A stretch of 29,947 nucleotides of DNA from an uncultured Bacilli bacterium. GTDB taxonomy: Bacteria > Bacillota_I > Bacilli_A > RF39 > UBA660. Each line of letters starts with the position of its first letter. Positions within the stretch are counted from its first letter, which is position 1. Positions 1 through 8,060 of this stretch are shown here, piece after piece. The notes under the pieces are model-generated. The model was not told the DNA's origin and searched no databases. It was given only the letters and a program-made list of their open reading frames with translations. A program made the position numbers and the translations under genes. The stretch is from contig CAKONC010000006.1 in NCBI GenBank assembly GCA_934096985.1, forward strand, positions 1-29,947, given 5' to 3'.

Positions 1-69
<69 letters not shown>

Positions 70-175
70 AAGATTTTATATTAAAATCTATGATATTTTA
101 GTTTAATCAAGACTACTCAAATTGACTTTTTTTACTTAGTTTTCAAAGACCATTTTGCACCTCTTTTTCTCAAGT

Positions 176-240
176 GCAATAGTAATATATCAAACAAAAT
201 GAGCAATGTCAACAAAAAAAATCAATTTTTTTTAATTTTT
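176..240 (-). promoter_or_regulatory. rRNA operon promoter with A-tract UP element
   Basis: Minus-strand sequence shows a perfect -35 TTGACA (207-212), a 17-bp spacer and a -10 TATATT (184-189), giving a start near 177. Immediately upstream are phased A/T tracts (about 213-250) like UP elements of strong rRNA promoters. The roughly 110-nt leader contains a 6-bp inverted repeat, TTGCAC/GTGCAA (about 155-178), and a TCTTTGAAAACTAA segment of the kind common in Bacilli rRNA leaders. It is the best sigma-A promoter match in the window. Confidence 0.9.
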
Positions 241-319
241 TTAATTTTTTTGCGTTTTTTGTCATTTTTTAACCATTTTATGCTATTTTCTTTAATATAA
301 TATGCTTTATTTTATAATA

Positions 320-862
320 TTATTCATTTTCTTTGTTATCTTTTTTTATAATATCTTTATAAATATTATAATATTCTTCTATTACTTCTTTTCTAAAAGG
401 TGGTTCGTTATTTTCTTTCATCTTTATCAAGGTATTTAAGCTATCCTGAACTATTAAATCAATATCGTCTGTGTATCTCATCGTAATTTTATGATATCTA
501 TATTCATTTTTATCTAAAACTTTAAACGTTCCATCTGGAAAAATTCTTAAATCTAAATCATAATCTATATATTTAATAATATTTCCATCTATTATGTATG
601 GTGATGCAATATTACAATAGTAAAATAATCCATATTTTTTTAATTGTGCTAATATATTATACCAATTTCTTTTATAAAAAAATAGTATAGCAATTTCTTT
701 AGTTCGATGGCTGCGTCCATCGTTTTCAGTTAACTTAACTTTATTATTTGCACAAACGAGATATTCATCAGTTTCATCTAATATTACTGCCTCACCGCTA
801 ATTCTATCGATTTTTCCATTATGCTTATAGCAATGTATAGTTAATTTATCTCCTCTTTTCAT
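320..862 (-). CDS. DUF402-family nucleoside tri-/diphosphate phosphatase (Ntdp/YgaC-like)
   Basis: A 180-residue cytoplasmic protein. In the characterised staphylococcal Ntdp this family hydrolyses nucleoside tri- and diphosphates using divalent metals. Hallmarks are visible in order: an N-terminal YKHNGKI segment (about 13-19), a T/DGR motif (about 46-50), WYNI (about 67-70), then YYCNIASPYI (about 81-90) and YIDYDLDLRIFPDG (about 98-111), which carries the conserved acidic and tyrosine residues. The length matches the family (about 175-180). The start has the ribosome site GAGGTGA 4 nt upstream of ATG. It lies downstream of the protease gene but behind a terminator, so it is probably its own unit. 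Family assignment is firm; the substrate is inherited from the family. Confidence 0.9.
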   Translation of the reverse strand: MKRGDKLTIHCYKHNGKIDRISGEAVILDETDEYLVCANNKVKLTENDGRSHRTKEIAILFFYKRNWYNILAQLKKYGLFYYCNIASPYIIDGNIIKYIDYDLDLRIFPDGTFKVLDKNEYRYHKITMRYTDDIDLIVQDSLNTLIKMKENNEPPFRKEVIEEYYNIYKDIIKKDNKENE

Positions 863-886
863 TTCTCACCTCAAACTTATTATAAT

Positions 887-922
887 ATAAAAAAAATCAG
901 CAATCAAATAATTGTTTACTGA
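887..922 (-). terminator. Intrinsic terminator after the S41 protease gene
   Basis: An 11-bp stem (897-907 with 912-922; one mismatch, one wobble), loop of 4, followed on the minus strand by a run of eight T. It overlaps the stop codon of the protease gene. Confidence 0.75.
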
Positions 923-2097
923 ATTTTTAATAATTCCATTGCTTTATTGTATTGATTATCAATTAATGTGCTTACACCTTCTTCATTTTGAGTAACACTA
1001 TTATCTATATCATAATCCGGAGTAATGCCAATATTGTCAATACATTGTCCATTTGGTCTAAGCCATTTCGAAGATGTATATTTTACTAATCCACCACTGT
1101 CAAGAGAATATGTATGTTGAACTTTGCCTTTACCAAAAGTAGTTTTGCCAACAATATTTGCACCATAACTATCTTTCAATGATGCTGCAAATATTTCTGC
1201 CGCTGAGGCTGTATTGCCATTAACTAGTATGATTACTGGTATGTTTTGTTTTTCCTCAGTTTCATCTTTGACCTTTTTTATTTTATTACTTTTGTCAACT
1301 AATGAGTATACAACTTTGCCTTTTTCCAAAAATAATTCAGCACTTTCATAAGCTTGCTCTAAATATCCACCCGTATTATCTCTCAAATCAATTAATAATT
1401 TATTCATATTTTGTTTGCTTAATTCAGTTATTGCAAACTTAATTTGCTGACTTAATGTATTTGAAAAAACTGATATTTTCATATAGGCTATGCCATTTTC
1501 GACCATATTATATGTAATACTTGGAGAATTAAGGGTTTCTGGTTTAATATTATCAAATTCTAATATTTCACCATTTCTTGCAACTGCAATGTCTGCGCCT
1601 TCAGAATTTTCATTTATCATTTTAGCAAGTTGTTCTTTAGAAATGTCTGTTACGTCATTGCCATTAACCTTTGTAACTATATCACCAGCCATTATTCCAG
1701 CTTTATGAGCTGGTGAGTTTTCAATAATATTTACAACTTTATTATCTTTTAAAACAACCCCAATGCCAACATACGTTTTATTTAGTTCAGTTTTTAAACT
1801 GTTGGCTTTATCTTCATCTAAATAACTAGTATAAGTATCATCTAAATAATTAGTCATTCCACTAATAGCACTATCTATAACCGCTTTTTTATCAACATCC
1901 TCATAATACTGAGATACAATTTTAGAATATACATTTAAAAAATCCTGTACATTTTCATCGTTTGCAAGTTGTGCATAAGAATATCCTTCATCAGTTGAAT
2001 AATTCTTAGTTATTAAAACACCTGTTGCCAGAGCAGATATGATTGATGTTGCAACAATAATTATAACTATTTCTATTAATCCATAACCTTTTTTCAT
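916..2097 (-). CDS. S41-family C-terminal processing peptidase (CtpA/CtpB-like)
   Basis: A 393-residue membrane-anchored serine protease. An N-terminal hydrophobic segment (about 7-29) anchors it with the catalytic part outside. It is followed by a helical N-terminal region, a PDZ domain (about 105-180, with the GIGVVL carboxylate-binding loop), and the S41 core. The catalytic Ser is in GNTASAAE (S298) and the catalytic Lys in TFGKGKVQ (K323). Ctp proteases trim or degrade extracytoplasmic proteins; in Bacillus, CtpB acts in sporulation signalling, but nothing here shows that role. Length is typical, slightly short. An AGGAGAT ribosome site stands before the ATG and a terminator overlaps the stop, so it is probably monocistronic. 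Confidence 0.93.
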   Translation of the reverse strand: MKKGYGLIEIVIIIVATSIISALATGVLITKNYSTDEGYSYAQLANDENVQDFLNVYSKIVSQYYEDVDKKAVIDSAISGMTNYLDDTYTSYLDEDKANSLKTELNKTYVGIGVVLKDNKVVNIIENSPAHKAGIMAGDIVTKVNGNDVTDISKEQLAKMINENSEGADIAVARNGEILEFDNIKPETLNSPSITYNMVENGIAYMKISVFSNTLSQQIKFAITELSKQNMNKLLIDLRDNTGGYLEQAYESAELFLEKGKVVYSLVDKSNKIKKVKDETEEKQNIPVIILVNGNTASAAEIFAASLKDSYGANIVGKTTFGKGKVQHTYSLDSGGLVKYTSSKWLRPNGQCIDNIGITPDYDIDNSVTQNEEGVSTLIDNQYNKAMELLKIQ

Positions 2098-2128
2098 ACT
2101 ATCTCCTATTTTAATGATATCAAATTTT

Positions 2129-2156
2129 AAAAAAAAAAGAAAGGATTAACCTTTCT
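2129..2156 (-). terminator. Intrinsic terminator
   Basis: A perfect 7-bp stem AGAAAGG/CCTTTCT (2138-2144, 2150-2156), 5-nt loop, followed on the minus strand by at least nine T. It overlaps the TAG stop of the upstream membrane-anchored unknown. Confidence 0.85.
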
Positions 2157-2676
2157 AATTTAAAATATTTTTAATTTTTTCTATATCTTCAATATAATTT
2201 GTTATACTACCATTTGTAATTTTAATTAAAGTTACTTTGCCAAATGCTAAGTCACTAACTCCAACAGCATTTTTATTTCCTAATTCACTTTGAGATTTAT
2301 ATTCTTTATTTAGTTCATTATTTAAATCACAATAATAAATTTTTAATGCGTTCTCTTTTTTCTTATATTTAGTAATTAATGCAGAATAATACATTGCATC
2401 ATCATCTGTACCATCATAAACCATTACATAATATTCACTATAAGGTCTATTAAAAATAGTACCTACAGTTGCTAAGTCATAATCTATGGTAACATTTGTA
2501 TTATTGTCTGTTTCATTATTATTTCTTTTATTAACCAATGCTTTACTAAAAAAATACAAACCTATCACTAAAGCGCATATTATAACAAGTATAATTAAAA
2601 AACGAAAAATATCAGTATCCGTATCAGAAGAAACATTTACATTCTTCATTGTTTTTTTATTTTGTTTTTTTGACAT
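2155..2676 (-). CDS. Membrane-anchored protein of unknown function
   Basis: I do not recognise this protein. It starts with a lysine-rich cytoplasmic segment, then one transmembrane helix (about 25-45), an Asn/Asp-rich linker and an extracytoplasmic domain of about 110 residues with alternating strand- and helix-like blocks (EYYVMVYDG ... LKIYYCDLNNELN). That pattern is weakly reminiscent of a thioredoxin-like fold, but no CxxC is present. The chosen ATG (2676) lies 5 nt after AGGTGG; a GTG at 2685 would lie inside this ribosome site. It is bounded by terminators on both sides and is probably transcribed alone. Confidence 0.7.
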   Translation of the reverse strand: MSKKQNKKTMKNVNVSSDTDTDIFRFLIILVIICALVIGLYFFSKALVNKRNNNETDNNTNVTIDYDLATVGTIFNRPYSEYYVMVYDGTDDDAMYYSALITKYKKKENALKIYYCDLNNELNKEYKSQSELGNKNAVGVSDLAFGKVTLIKITNGSITNYIEDIEKIKNILN

Positions 2677-2723
2677 CTTAACCACCTAAACTCATTATAT
2701 AACAAAAACAAATTAATTTGCAA

Positions 2724-2745
2724 CAAAAAAAGGCTTAAACAGCCT
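2724..2745 (-). terminator. Intrinsic terminator after the lipoprotein gene
   Basis: A 5-bp stem AGGCT/AGCCT (2731-2735, 2741-2745) with a 5-nt loop, followed on the minus strand by a T run. It overlaps the stop codon. Confidence 0.75.
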
Positions 2746-3763
2746 ATTTCATGGAACTAACCTTTTTTGAATTATTTAACGAAGTTGCTATAAAAACCAT
2801 TTCTGATATAGATAGGTCATCACTTACCATATAATAATCAACATCATTCGATGTCCAGTACATTGAATTTGTAGATAATGCTGCAATTGTATCATTTAGC
2901 ATTATTGGTTCACCATATACAGGAATTATTTCATGACTAGAATTTATAACTGCACCTTCCTCTACCAAAACAAAGTTTTTTTCACCAGAATATGTTAATA
3001 TTACTCTGGAATTATCTTCTGTACTAATAACTTCAGAATCTTTTAAATATGTGTTTGATGGCATATAAAGTGGATAAATAGCGCTATTAACATTGCTCAT
3101 TGTTTTTTTATCATTTTCACTATTTTTATCACAGTCAGTACATTCATCTTTAATATAATTATCTAAATTAAATATTTTTTTATCTAACCCAGCTTTTAAA
3201 TCTATATCATTTAATTCCACTTTTATTTTTACAATATCGTTATCATTATATACTTCGACTCTACTTAAGTCAAATGATTTTGTTAAATATAATTTTTGAT
3301 ATTTTAGTTCTTCATTATTTGGATAATTTACTTTTGTTTTAATAATATATCCTTCATCAATTTTTTGAATTTCTTTTTCAGAATCTTTATTAAGATCATT
3401 AACTATCGACGACAATATATAACTTTGAGATGAATTATCTGGCCAACTGCTTTCGAACTTAAAACTCTTATTTAATGATGGAGTTATAACATATAAACCT
3501 TCATCGTTACGCAAAATAATTTGTTTATGTTCATTTGATGTATTTGTCATTTCAACCATATAATAATTCTTTTCTAAATAGTTAACATTTATTGAATATT
3601 TAAATATTTCTTCATCATTTTGTATTTCAAGATTTCCAGCAATTTTATATGACTTAACTTTGTCTAGTTTATTTGTAAACTCTTTTGCAACATCAATATT
3701 ACTTTTTCTACCACACCCCATTAATAACAATATGCTAGCAAATAGCACAAAGACTTTCTTCAA
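2744..3763 (-). CDS. LolA/GerS-like lipoprotein
   Basis: A 339-residue exported lipoprotein. With a TTG start at 3763 the N-terminus is a compact type II signal peptide ending in the lipobox LLMGC (Cys17). An AAAGGAGAG ribosome site stands 6 nt upstream of that TTG. A longer reading from 3817 would bury the signal peptide behind 18 charged residues, so I reject it. The body (about 20-210) has the long beta-strand pattern of LolA-like/GerS lipoproteins (ANLKIQ-like strand repeats, an LxLTKSFDLSRVEVY strand near 170). A further C-terminal domain with EGAVI and PVYGEP resembles the DUF4367-type extension of Firmicutes relatives. Family placement is by pattern only; a binding or chaperone role at the membrane is inferred. 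Confidence 0.7.
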   Translation of the reverse strand: MKKVFVLFASILLLMGCGRKSNIDVAKEFTNKLDKVKSYKIAGNLEIQNDEEIFKYSINVNYLEKNYYMVEMTNTSNEHKQIILRNDEGLYVITPSLNKSFKFESSWPDNSSQSYILSSIVNDLNKDSEKEIQKIDEGYIIKTKVNYPNNEELKYQKLYLTKSFDLSRVEVYNDNDIVKIKVELNDIDLKAGLDKKIFNLDNYIKDECTDCDKNSENDKKTMSNVNSAIYPLYMPSNTYLKDSEVISTEDNSRVILTYSGEKNFVLVEEGAVINSSHEIIPVYGEPIMLNDTIAALSTNSMYWTSNDVDYYMVSDDLSISEMVFIATSLNNSKKVSSMK

Positions 3764-3863
3764 CTTTTTACTCTCCTTTTCTATTAAAATATATTTTTTA
3801 TTAATTAAAATATTCATGAATAAGTTTTAAAAATATGGGAAAAATATATATAGAAAGGATATT

Positions 3864-4067
3864 ATGGAAACATTTCAAAAAATAACACTTATTTTTACAA
3901 TAATTGGCGCTATAAATTGGGGCCTTATTGGATTTTTCAATTTTAATTTAGTAGAAACGTTATTTTCCGCTTCATCTAGTGTACCGAGTATAATCTATGC
4001 CTTAGTAGGAATATGTGGATTAATAAATATCGGATTATTTTTCACTAGATTAAGTGATGATAAATAA
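3864..4067 (+). CDS. DUF378-family small membrane protein
   Basis: The only convincing plus-strand gene. It encodes 67 residues with two transmembrane helices. The INWGLIGFFNFNLVE motif (about 18-32) followed by VGICGLINIG (about 47-56) is the DUF378 signature. The function of the family is unknown. The start is supported by AGAAAGGA 7 nt before ATG. It diverges from the lipoprotein gene and converges on cdaR across a shared bidirectional terminator. Confidence 0.88.
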   Translation: METFQKITLIFTIIGAINWGLIGFFNFNLVETLFSASSSVPSIIYALVGICGLINIGLFFTRLSDDK

Positions 4068-4100
4068 CAAAAAACATGTACTTCGAAATACATGTTTTTT
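4068..4100. terminator. Bidirectional terminator between DUF378 gene and cdaR
   Basis: Stem ACATGTA/TACATGT (4074-4080, 4089-4095) flanked by an A-tract on the left and a T-tract on the right. It therefore works on both strands and closes both convergent units. Confidence 0.88.
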
Positions 4101-4103
4101 TAT

Positions 4104-5450
4104 TTATTGAGAAATTCTAACTTTAATAGTTGATGAAACAACATAAGTTACTAATGGATTATTATTATCTATTTTAACCTCAACATCATGGTCACCAACA
4201 CCTAAGCCAGATAAATCAACATATGCAGAAATATTGTCCGCCTGTAATTTTTCTAATACTGAACTAACACCTTTACATGTAACTGTAATTGCTGAATCAG
4301 AAATTATATTAGCATTTAAGTTTGCTCCTAAATTTTTCTTTGAAATATTGGTTATATCAATATTTTTTTGTTCTTCCGTACCAAATGTTAATGAAATGTT
4401 GATCGTTGATGCAGACATATACCTAACTCCATTTGGTTTAGTTAATGTTACATTATATGTTTTTGCACTATCGTTACCAAATCCATCCACATTTATTGTA
4501 ACTGGAATCTTTTTAATTTTAGAAATTTCTTCCTCATTACCATATACAGTAATTGAATAATCGTTACTATTATTTATTAAAATTTTAGCAATACTTTTTC
4601 CTGATACTAAATTTCCTGTAGTTTTAACCTCAATTGGTATATTTGCAGAGTAACTGTCTAGCACAACTGTAGCACTTAACGTACTAGGAACTATTTCAAT
4701 ATTATCCAAAATTTTTCCAGAATTATCATAAGCTACAAGTAAAATATTATCGATATCATATGAACCGGCTTCTGTAAAATCAGGATTACTCAAATCTACA
4801 AGTGCTTTAATCCAAGCAATCTTTTTAAGTGCACTTTCACTTCCCTTAACAACAACTTCAGATTTTGAAAGTCCTACGCTTTTTACGCTTAATTTAGAAT
4901 CAAGTTTATCTTGATTAATAAGTTCGTATGTAACAGAAGAAACACTACTAACTTTATTTTTAATCATAACAGACACGTATGATGGATCTAAATTATACTT
5001 TAAATTATTAATTGATTTAGCATATGTAAAATATACTTTATAAGCATTTTCTGAGGCGGTATATTCAGTTAAATCTAAAGTAACTTCATATTCACCCAAT
5101 TGCTTAGCTAAATAGATATCACTTTTTCTACCAGATATCATGATGTTTACTGAACTCGGAGCACCTTCAACAACATATGCTTCTTGATTATATTTTAAAA
5201 TTACCGGTACATTACTAATAACTTCTGCCTCATCTTCTACAAATGATATAGCCTTTGAATCTACAAGTAAAAATAATACAATTGCAAGTGCTAATGAAAG
5301 AAATATTAGAAAATTTGGTTTATTTAATAGTTTATCTAATAATCCACCATTTTTTTTAATCGACTTTTGAATATTATATATTAGTCTACTTATTGGAACT
5401 ATAACTAAAGCATCAATAAGTTTATATAGCTTTTTAAAAAACTTACGCAT
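4104..5450 (-). CDS. cdaR: CdaR-like YbbR-domain regulator of diadenylate cyclase
   Basis: A 448-residue protein with an N-terminal basic amphipathic segment (about 1-42), one membrane helix (about 46-63) and an extracellular part built from about four YbbR repeats. In each repeat strands such as VPVILKY, IPVTINVDG and VKVSVR-like segments alternate. In Firmicutes CdaR binds and modulates CdaA, the housekeeping c-di-AMP synthase. The start codon overlaps the end of cdaA by 8 nt, indicating translational coupling. The usual third gene of this cluster, glmM, is absent: the unit ends in a terminator immediately after cdaR. The roughly 40-residue N-terminal cytoplasmic extension is longer than in many homologues. 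Confidence 0.9.
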   Translation of the reverse strand: MRKFFKKLYKLIDALVIVPISRLIYNIQKSIKKNGGLLDKLLNKPNFLIFLSLALAIVLFLLVDSKAISFVEDEAEVISNVPVILKYNQEAYVVEGAPSSVNIMISGRKSDIYLAKQLGEYEVTLDLTEYTASENAYKVYFTYAKSINNLKYNLDPSYVSVMIKNKVSSVSSVTYELINQDKLDSKLSVKSVGLSKSEVVVKGSESALKKIAWIKALVDLSNPDFTEAGSYDIDNILLVAYDNSGKILDNIEIVPSTLSATVVLDSYSANIPIEVKTTGNLVSGKSIAKILINNSNDYSITVYGNEEEISKIKKIPVTINVDGFGNDSAKTYNVTLTKPNGVRYMSASTINISLTFGTEEQKNIDITNISKKNLGANLNANIISDSAITVTCKGVSSVLEKLQADNISAYVDLSGLGVGDHDVEVKIDNNNPLVTYVVSSTIKVRISQ

Positions 5451-6267
5451 TTAAATCCTCCACATCTTCGTCATTATCATGAGCATCAAAGAATATCTCA
5501 GGACGATTGCTTAATTCATCTAATAACATAGAACGAAATTCTTCATTTGTTAAATTATAATGAAGTTCACTATCTTTTGCAATAGAAATTCTGCCAGTTT
5601 CTTCAGAAGCTACTAAAGCAAGTGCATCACTTTCTTCTGCAACGCCCAATGCAGCTCTATGTCTAGTACCTAATTTTTTTGATAAATTTTGATTCATACT
5701 TGTTTTAAATACAGAGCCAGCACAAGTAATCTTGTCTCCTTGTATTATTACTCCACCATCATGAAGTGCAGAATTTGGATAAAATAGTGACTCTAATAAT
5801 GCGTCTGTGATATCTGCATATATTTTTGTGGAATTTTCTATATATTCTTGCAAAGAAACTTCCCTTTCAATAACTATTAAAGCCCCTATTTTATTTTTTC
5901 TAAAATAATCCATAGCTTTCATTAATTCATTTACTATTTTTTCACGTTCAGTCATAGACAAAACTTTATGTCTTCCTAGTAATTGAGTTCTACCAATAGA
6001 TTCTAAGACACTACGTATTTCTGGTTGAAAAATTACAATTAATGCAAGTGGTCCCCATTCAATTGCATATTCAAGTATTACTCCAACAGTGTATAAATTA
6101 AGTAAATCACTTATAAACTTTACAAGTAATATAATAATTACTCCTTTTACTATTAGAGCCATTTTCGTATTATTTCTAACATTTTTTAATATAAAATAAA
6201 AAGCAATCCAAACAAAACAAATATCTATTACTTTTGTTATAATTGACCATATATTTGATAAATTCAT
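5443..6267 (-). CDS. cdaA: Diadenylate cyclase CdaA (c-di-AMP synthase)
   Basis: A 274-residue membrane enzyme that condenses two ATP into c-di-AMP, a regulator of potassium/osmolyte balance and cell-wall integrity. Three membrane helices (about 7-80) precede the DAC domain. Signature motifs are LHDGG (168-172), where most relatives have DGA, and GTRHRAALG (200-208), followed by the conserved SEETGRIS segment (221-228). An ATP-binding Arg/His pair (R202, H203) is intact, so the enzyme should be active. AAAAGGAG precedes the ATG. It is first gene of the cdaA-cdaR unit, with a TATAAT box upstream. Confidence 0.95.
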   Translation of the reverse strand: MNLSNIWSIITKVIDICFVWIAFYFILKNVRNNTKMALIVKGVIIILLVKFISDLLNLYTVGVILEYAIEWGPLALIVIFQPEIRSVLESIGRTQLLGRHKVLSMTEREKIVNELMKAMDYFRKNKIGALIVIEREVSLQEYIENSTKIYADITDALLESLFYPNSALHDGGVIIQGDKITCAGSVFKTSMNQNLSKKLGTRHRAALGVAEESDALALVASEETGRISIAKDSELHYNLTNEEFRSMLLDELSNRPEIFFDAHDNDEDVEDLNA

Positions 6268-6289
6268 TTTAATATCTCCTTTTAACTAA

Positions 6290-6305
6290 AAATAATTATA
6301 TCAAA
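6290..6305 (-). promoter_or_regulatory. Probable promoter -10 of cdaA-cdaR
   Basis: A perfect TATAAT (6295-6300, minus strand) preceded by GA lies about 28 nt before the cdaA start, downstream of the preceding operon's terminator. The -35 region is poor, so confidence is moderate. Confidence 0.5.
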
Positions 6306-6343
6306 AAAAATTTAAAATAGAAAGTGGAACAAATTATCGTATA

Positions 6344-6378
6344 AAAAAATCAACCTATGTTTGATTTTTAGGTTGATT
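6344..6378 (-). terminator. Intrinsic terminator of the rnr-smpB operon
   Basis: A perfect 10-bp stem AATCAACCTA/TAGGTTGATT (6348-6357, 6369-6378) followed on the minus strand by T7. It overlaps the last codons and the stop of the 75-residue gene. Confidence 0.88.
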
Positions 6379-6582
6379 ATTAGAATTTTCTGCTGTCACT
6401 GTATTATCTGCTACTTCTGGATTTATAATGTTTATCTTTTTATCTTCTTTTTTCTTTTTAATAGTTATATCTTTATTAACATTTTTATCAGCTATATAAC
6501 CTATTAACGCTAAAATAAGTAATGCAGAAATAATAATAAATATAATATAGTAATCACTAGCAGTTTTTAATAAACTTTCCAT
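6355..6582 (-). CDS. Small single-pass membrane protein, unknown function
   Basis: A 75-residue protein I do not recognise. One transmembrane helix (about 12-30) is followed by a lysine-rich stretch (KKKKEDKK, about 42-49) and a polar Asn/Gln-rich tail. It begins 1 nt after the stop of the DUF3048 gene (TAATATG) and so is translationally coupled to it; GGGAG provides the ribosome site. As last gene of the prepilin-rnr-smpB-DUF3048 operon it may assist the DUF3048 protein, but this is only inferred from position. The terminator stem lies inside its 3' end. Confidence 0.7.
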   Translation of the reverse strand: MESLLKTASDYYIIFIIISALLILALIGYIADKNVNKDITIKKKKEDKKINIINPEVADNTVTAENSNNQPKNQT

Positions 6583-6583
6583 A

Positions 6584-7636
6584 TTACTCCCAACTTATAC
6601 TTCCAGATGTAGGAACAATTTGAATAAATGTATTTCCATCATTTACTTTTAATGCTGTGCCATCCATTAAAGTGTACTCGGTTTGACTTTTTCTAGACTC
6701 TTTTTTCCATTTAATTGGAATAACTTTTCCATCAGTAAAATAGTATCCTTTACCAGAACCTATATTATCAATTTCTTGTCTACCTTTATTTTCTCCGTCA
6801 TTTAATGTTGTATTGCCTACTTGATATGCAATAATATTTTTAAAATGATATTGTTCTTTTGTAACATAATCTACATGAGGTCCAATTTCAGTACTTCTAA
6901 GATAATATTTATTATCACTATTATATTCATAATATACTTTTGTTCCATTTGAATAAACTAAATTAATTTTATTTGCATCTAAGACATCCTCAATATTAGA
7001 AGTATCAATTTCATCTGCACTATAATTTAATAACAAATTTTTATTTCTAGTAGTACGTAAATTTCCTAGACCATTATTTAATTTTTCAATACTTGTAAAT
7101 AAAGTATGTTCACTAGACACATTAAGTGAAGTGTCTCTCCAACCAGTTTTACTATTATCTACAACAACTCTATCAATACTAAGTGCACTAAAATCCCTTT
7201 GAGCCTGAGGACTTTGACCATGATGAACATATATAGCATCATTTTCTAATGCGTAATCCAAAAAATAATGTCTAGAGCTTCTTATTGAACCAATTCTTGT
7301 AGTACTTTGATCCATAAATAGTGCCATGTAACGACTTATGCCACCCTCAACAATAATTTCATATATAATATATGCATCTTGAAGACCACTTTGAAGACGT
7401 CTTGCAACACTAATATTATTAATCATTACTGCATATGGTCTTGATGTTGAATCTTCGTTAACAATTTTTACTTTTTTGCTTTCAGGCTCAACCTTTATTG
7501 TTTCATTTTTATTTGTATTATCTTTATTAGGTTTTTTACCATTTTTGATAATTACAAAACTTACTATTCCAATTATTAAAATTGCCAATACAATTGATCC
7601 TATTATAATAGTTTTTTTAGATAATTTTAGTTTCAT
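6584..7636 (-). CDS. DUF3048 (YerB-like) exported protein
   Basis: A 350-residue protein with an N-terminal hydrophobic segment (about 9-30), probably an uncleaved anchor since no lipobox is present. A charged linker and the two-part DUF3048 region follow. Diagnostic stretches are RPYAVMINN (about 66-74), QSGLQDAYIIYE (about 82-93) and MDQSTTRIGSIRSSRHYF (about 108-125). A C-terminal part carries GPHVDYV and a KGYYFTDGKVIPIKW segment typical of the C-terminal subdomain. The Bacillus member is YerB, a lipoprotein of unclear function. It starts 1 nt after the smpB stop, within one operon. Confidence 0.88.
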   Translation of the reverse strand: MKLKLSKKTIIIGSIVLAILIIGIVSFVIIKNGKKPNKDNTNKNETIKVEPESKKVKIVNEDSTSRPYAVMINNISVARRLQSGLQDAYIIYEIIVEGGISRYMALFMDQSTTRIGSIRSSRHYFLDYALENDAIYVHHGQSPQAQRDFSALSIDRVVVDNSKTGWRDTSLNVSSEHTLFTSIEKLNNGLGNLRTTRNKNLLLNYSADEIDTSNIEDVLDANKINLVYSNGTKVYYEYNSDNKYYLRSTEIGPHVDYVTKEQYHFKNIIAYQVGNTTLNDGENKGRQEIDNIGSGKGYYFTDGKVIPIKWKKESRKSQTEYTLMDGTALKVNDGNTFIQIVPTSGSISWE

Positions 7637-7637
7637 G

Positions 7638-8060
7638 CTATCTTCTACTCTCCCTTTCTAAATCACGTTTTTTTATGCTTTCTCTTTTATCGTAAAGTTT
7701 TTTTCCTCGGCAAACACCAACTAAAACTTTTGCATGAGAGCCTTTTATATATACTTTTAAAGGAATTAATGTGTATCCATCCTGATTAATATCATTATTT
7801 AATTTATATATTTCTTTTTTATGTAAAAGTAATTTTCTTTCTCTGTATTCATCATGATTGAAAATACTCCCTTCATCATATTTTGCAATAAACATGTTAA
7901 TGATATAAATCTCATTATTTTTAATTCTTACATAACTATCCTTTATATTACATGAACCTTTACGAATTGACTTAATTTCTGTACCAGATAAGGATATTCC
8001 ACACTCAATTTCTTTTTCAACAAAGTAATTAAAGTATGCTTTCTTATTATTTATCTCCAT
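7638..8060 (-). CDS. smpB: SmpB, tmRNA-binding protein
   Basis: A 140-residue partner of tmRNA that places it in the A site of stalled ribosomes (trans-translation). Recognisable elements are NKKAYFNYFVEKEIECGISLSGTEIKSIR at the N-terminus, SYVRIKNNEIYIINMFIAKYDEG, and the conserved LIPLKVYIKGSHAKVLVGVCRGKKLYDKRE block. The basic C-terminal tail ends in RDLERESRR. The ATG at 8060 overlaps the rnr stop by 14 nt and has GAGGAT upstream; an upstream in-frame start at 8120 would lie deep in rnr and add non-homologous residues. No tmRNA gene is visible in the window. Confidence 0.95.
   Translation of the reverse strand: MEINNKKAYFNYFVEKEIECGISLSGTEIKSIRKGSCNIKDSYVRIKNNEIYIINMFIAKYDEGSIFNHDEYRERKLLLHKKEIYKLNNDINQDGYTLIPLKVYIKGSHAKVLVGVCRGKKLYDKRESIKKRDLERESRR

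Noticed and set aside
1490..1708. Plus-strand open frames inside conserved minus-strand genes (for example 1490-1708, 9392-9667, 17632-18027)
   Set aside because: They are antisense shadows of well-supported genes, without ribosome sites or recognisable products.
3764..3817. Longer N-terminus for the lipoprotein
   Set aside because: It would place 18 charged residues before the signal peptide, and the strong AAAGGAGAG site fits the TTG at 3763.
6300..8060. tmRNA gene next to smpB
   Set aside because: No tmRNA-like termini or tag frame could be found in or around the smpB operon; intergenic spaces are too short.
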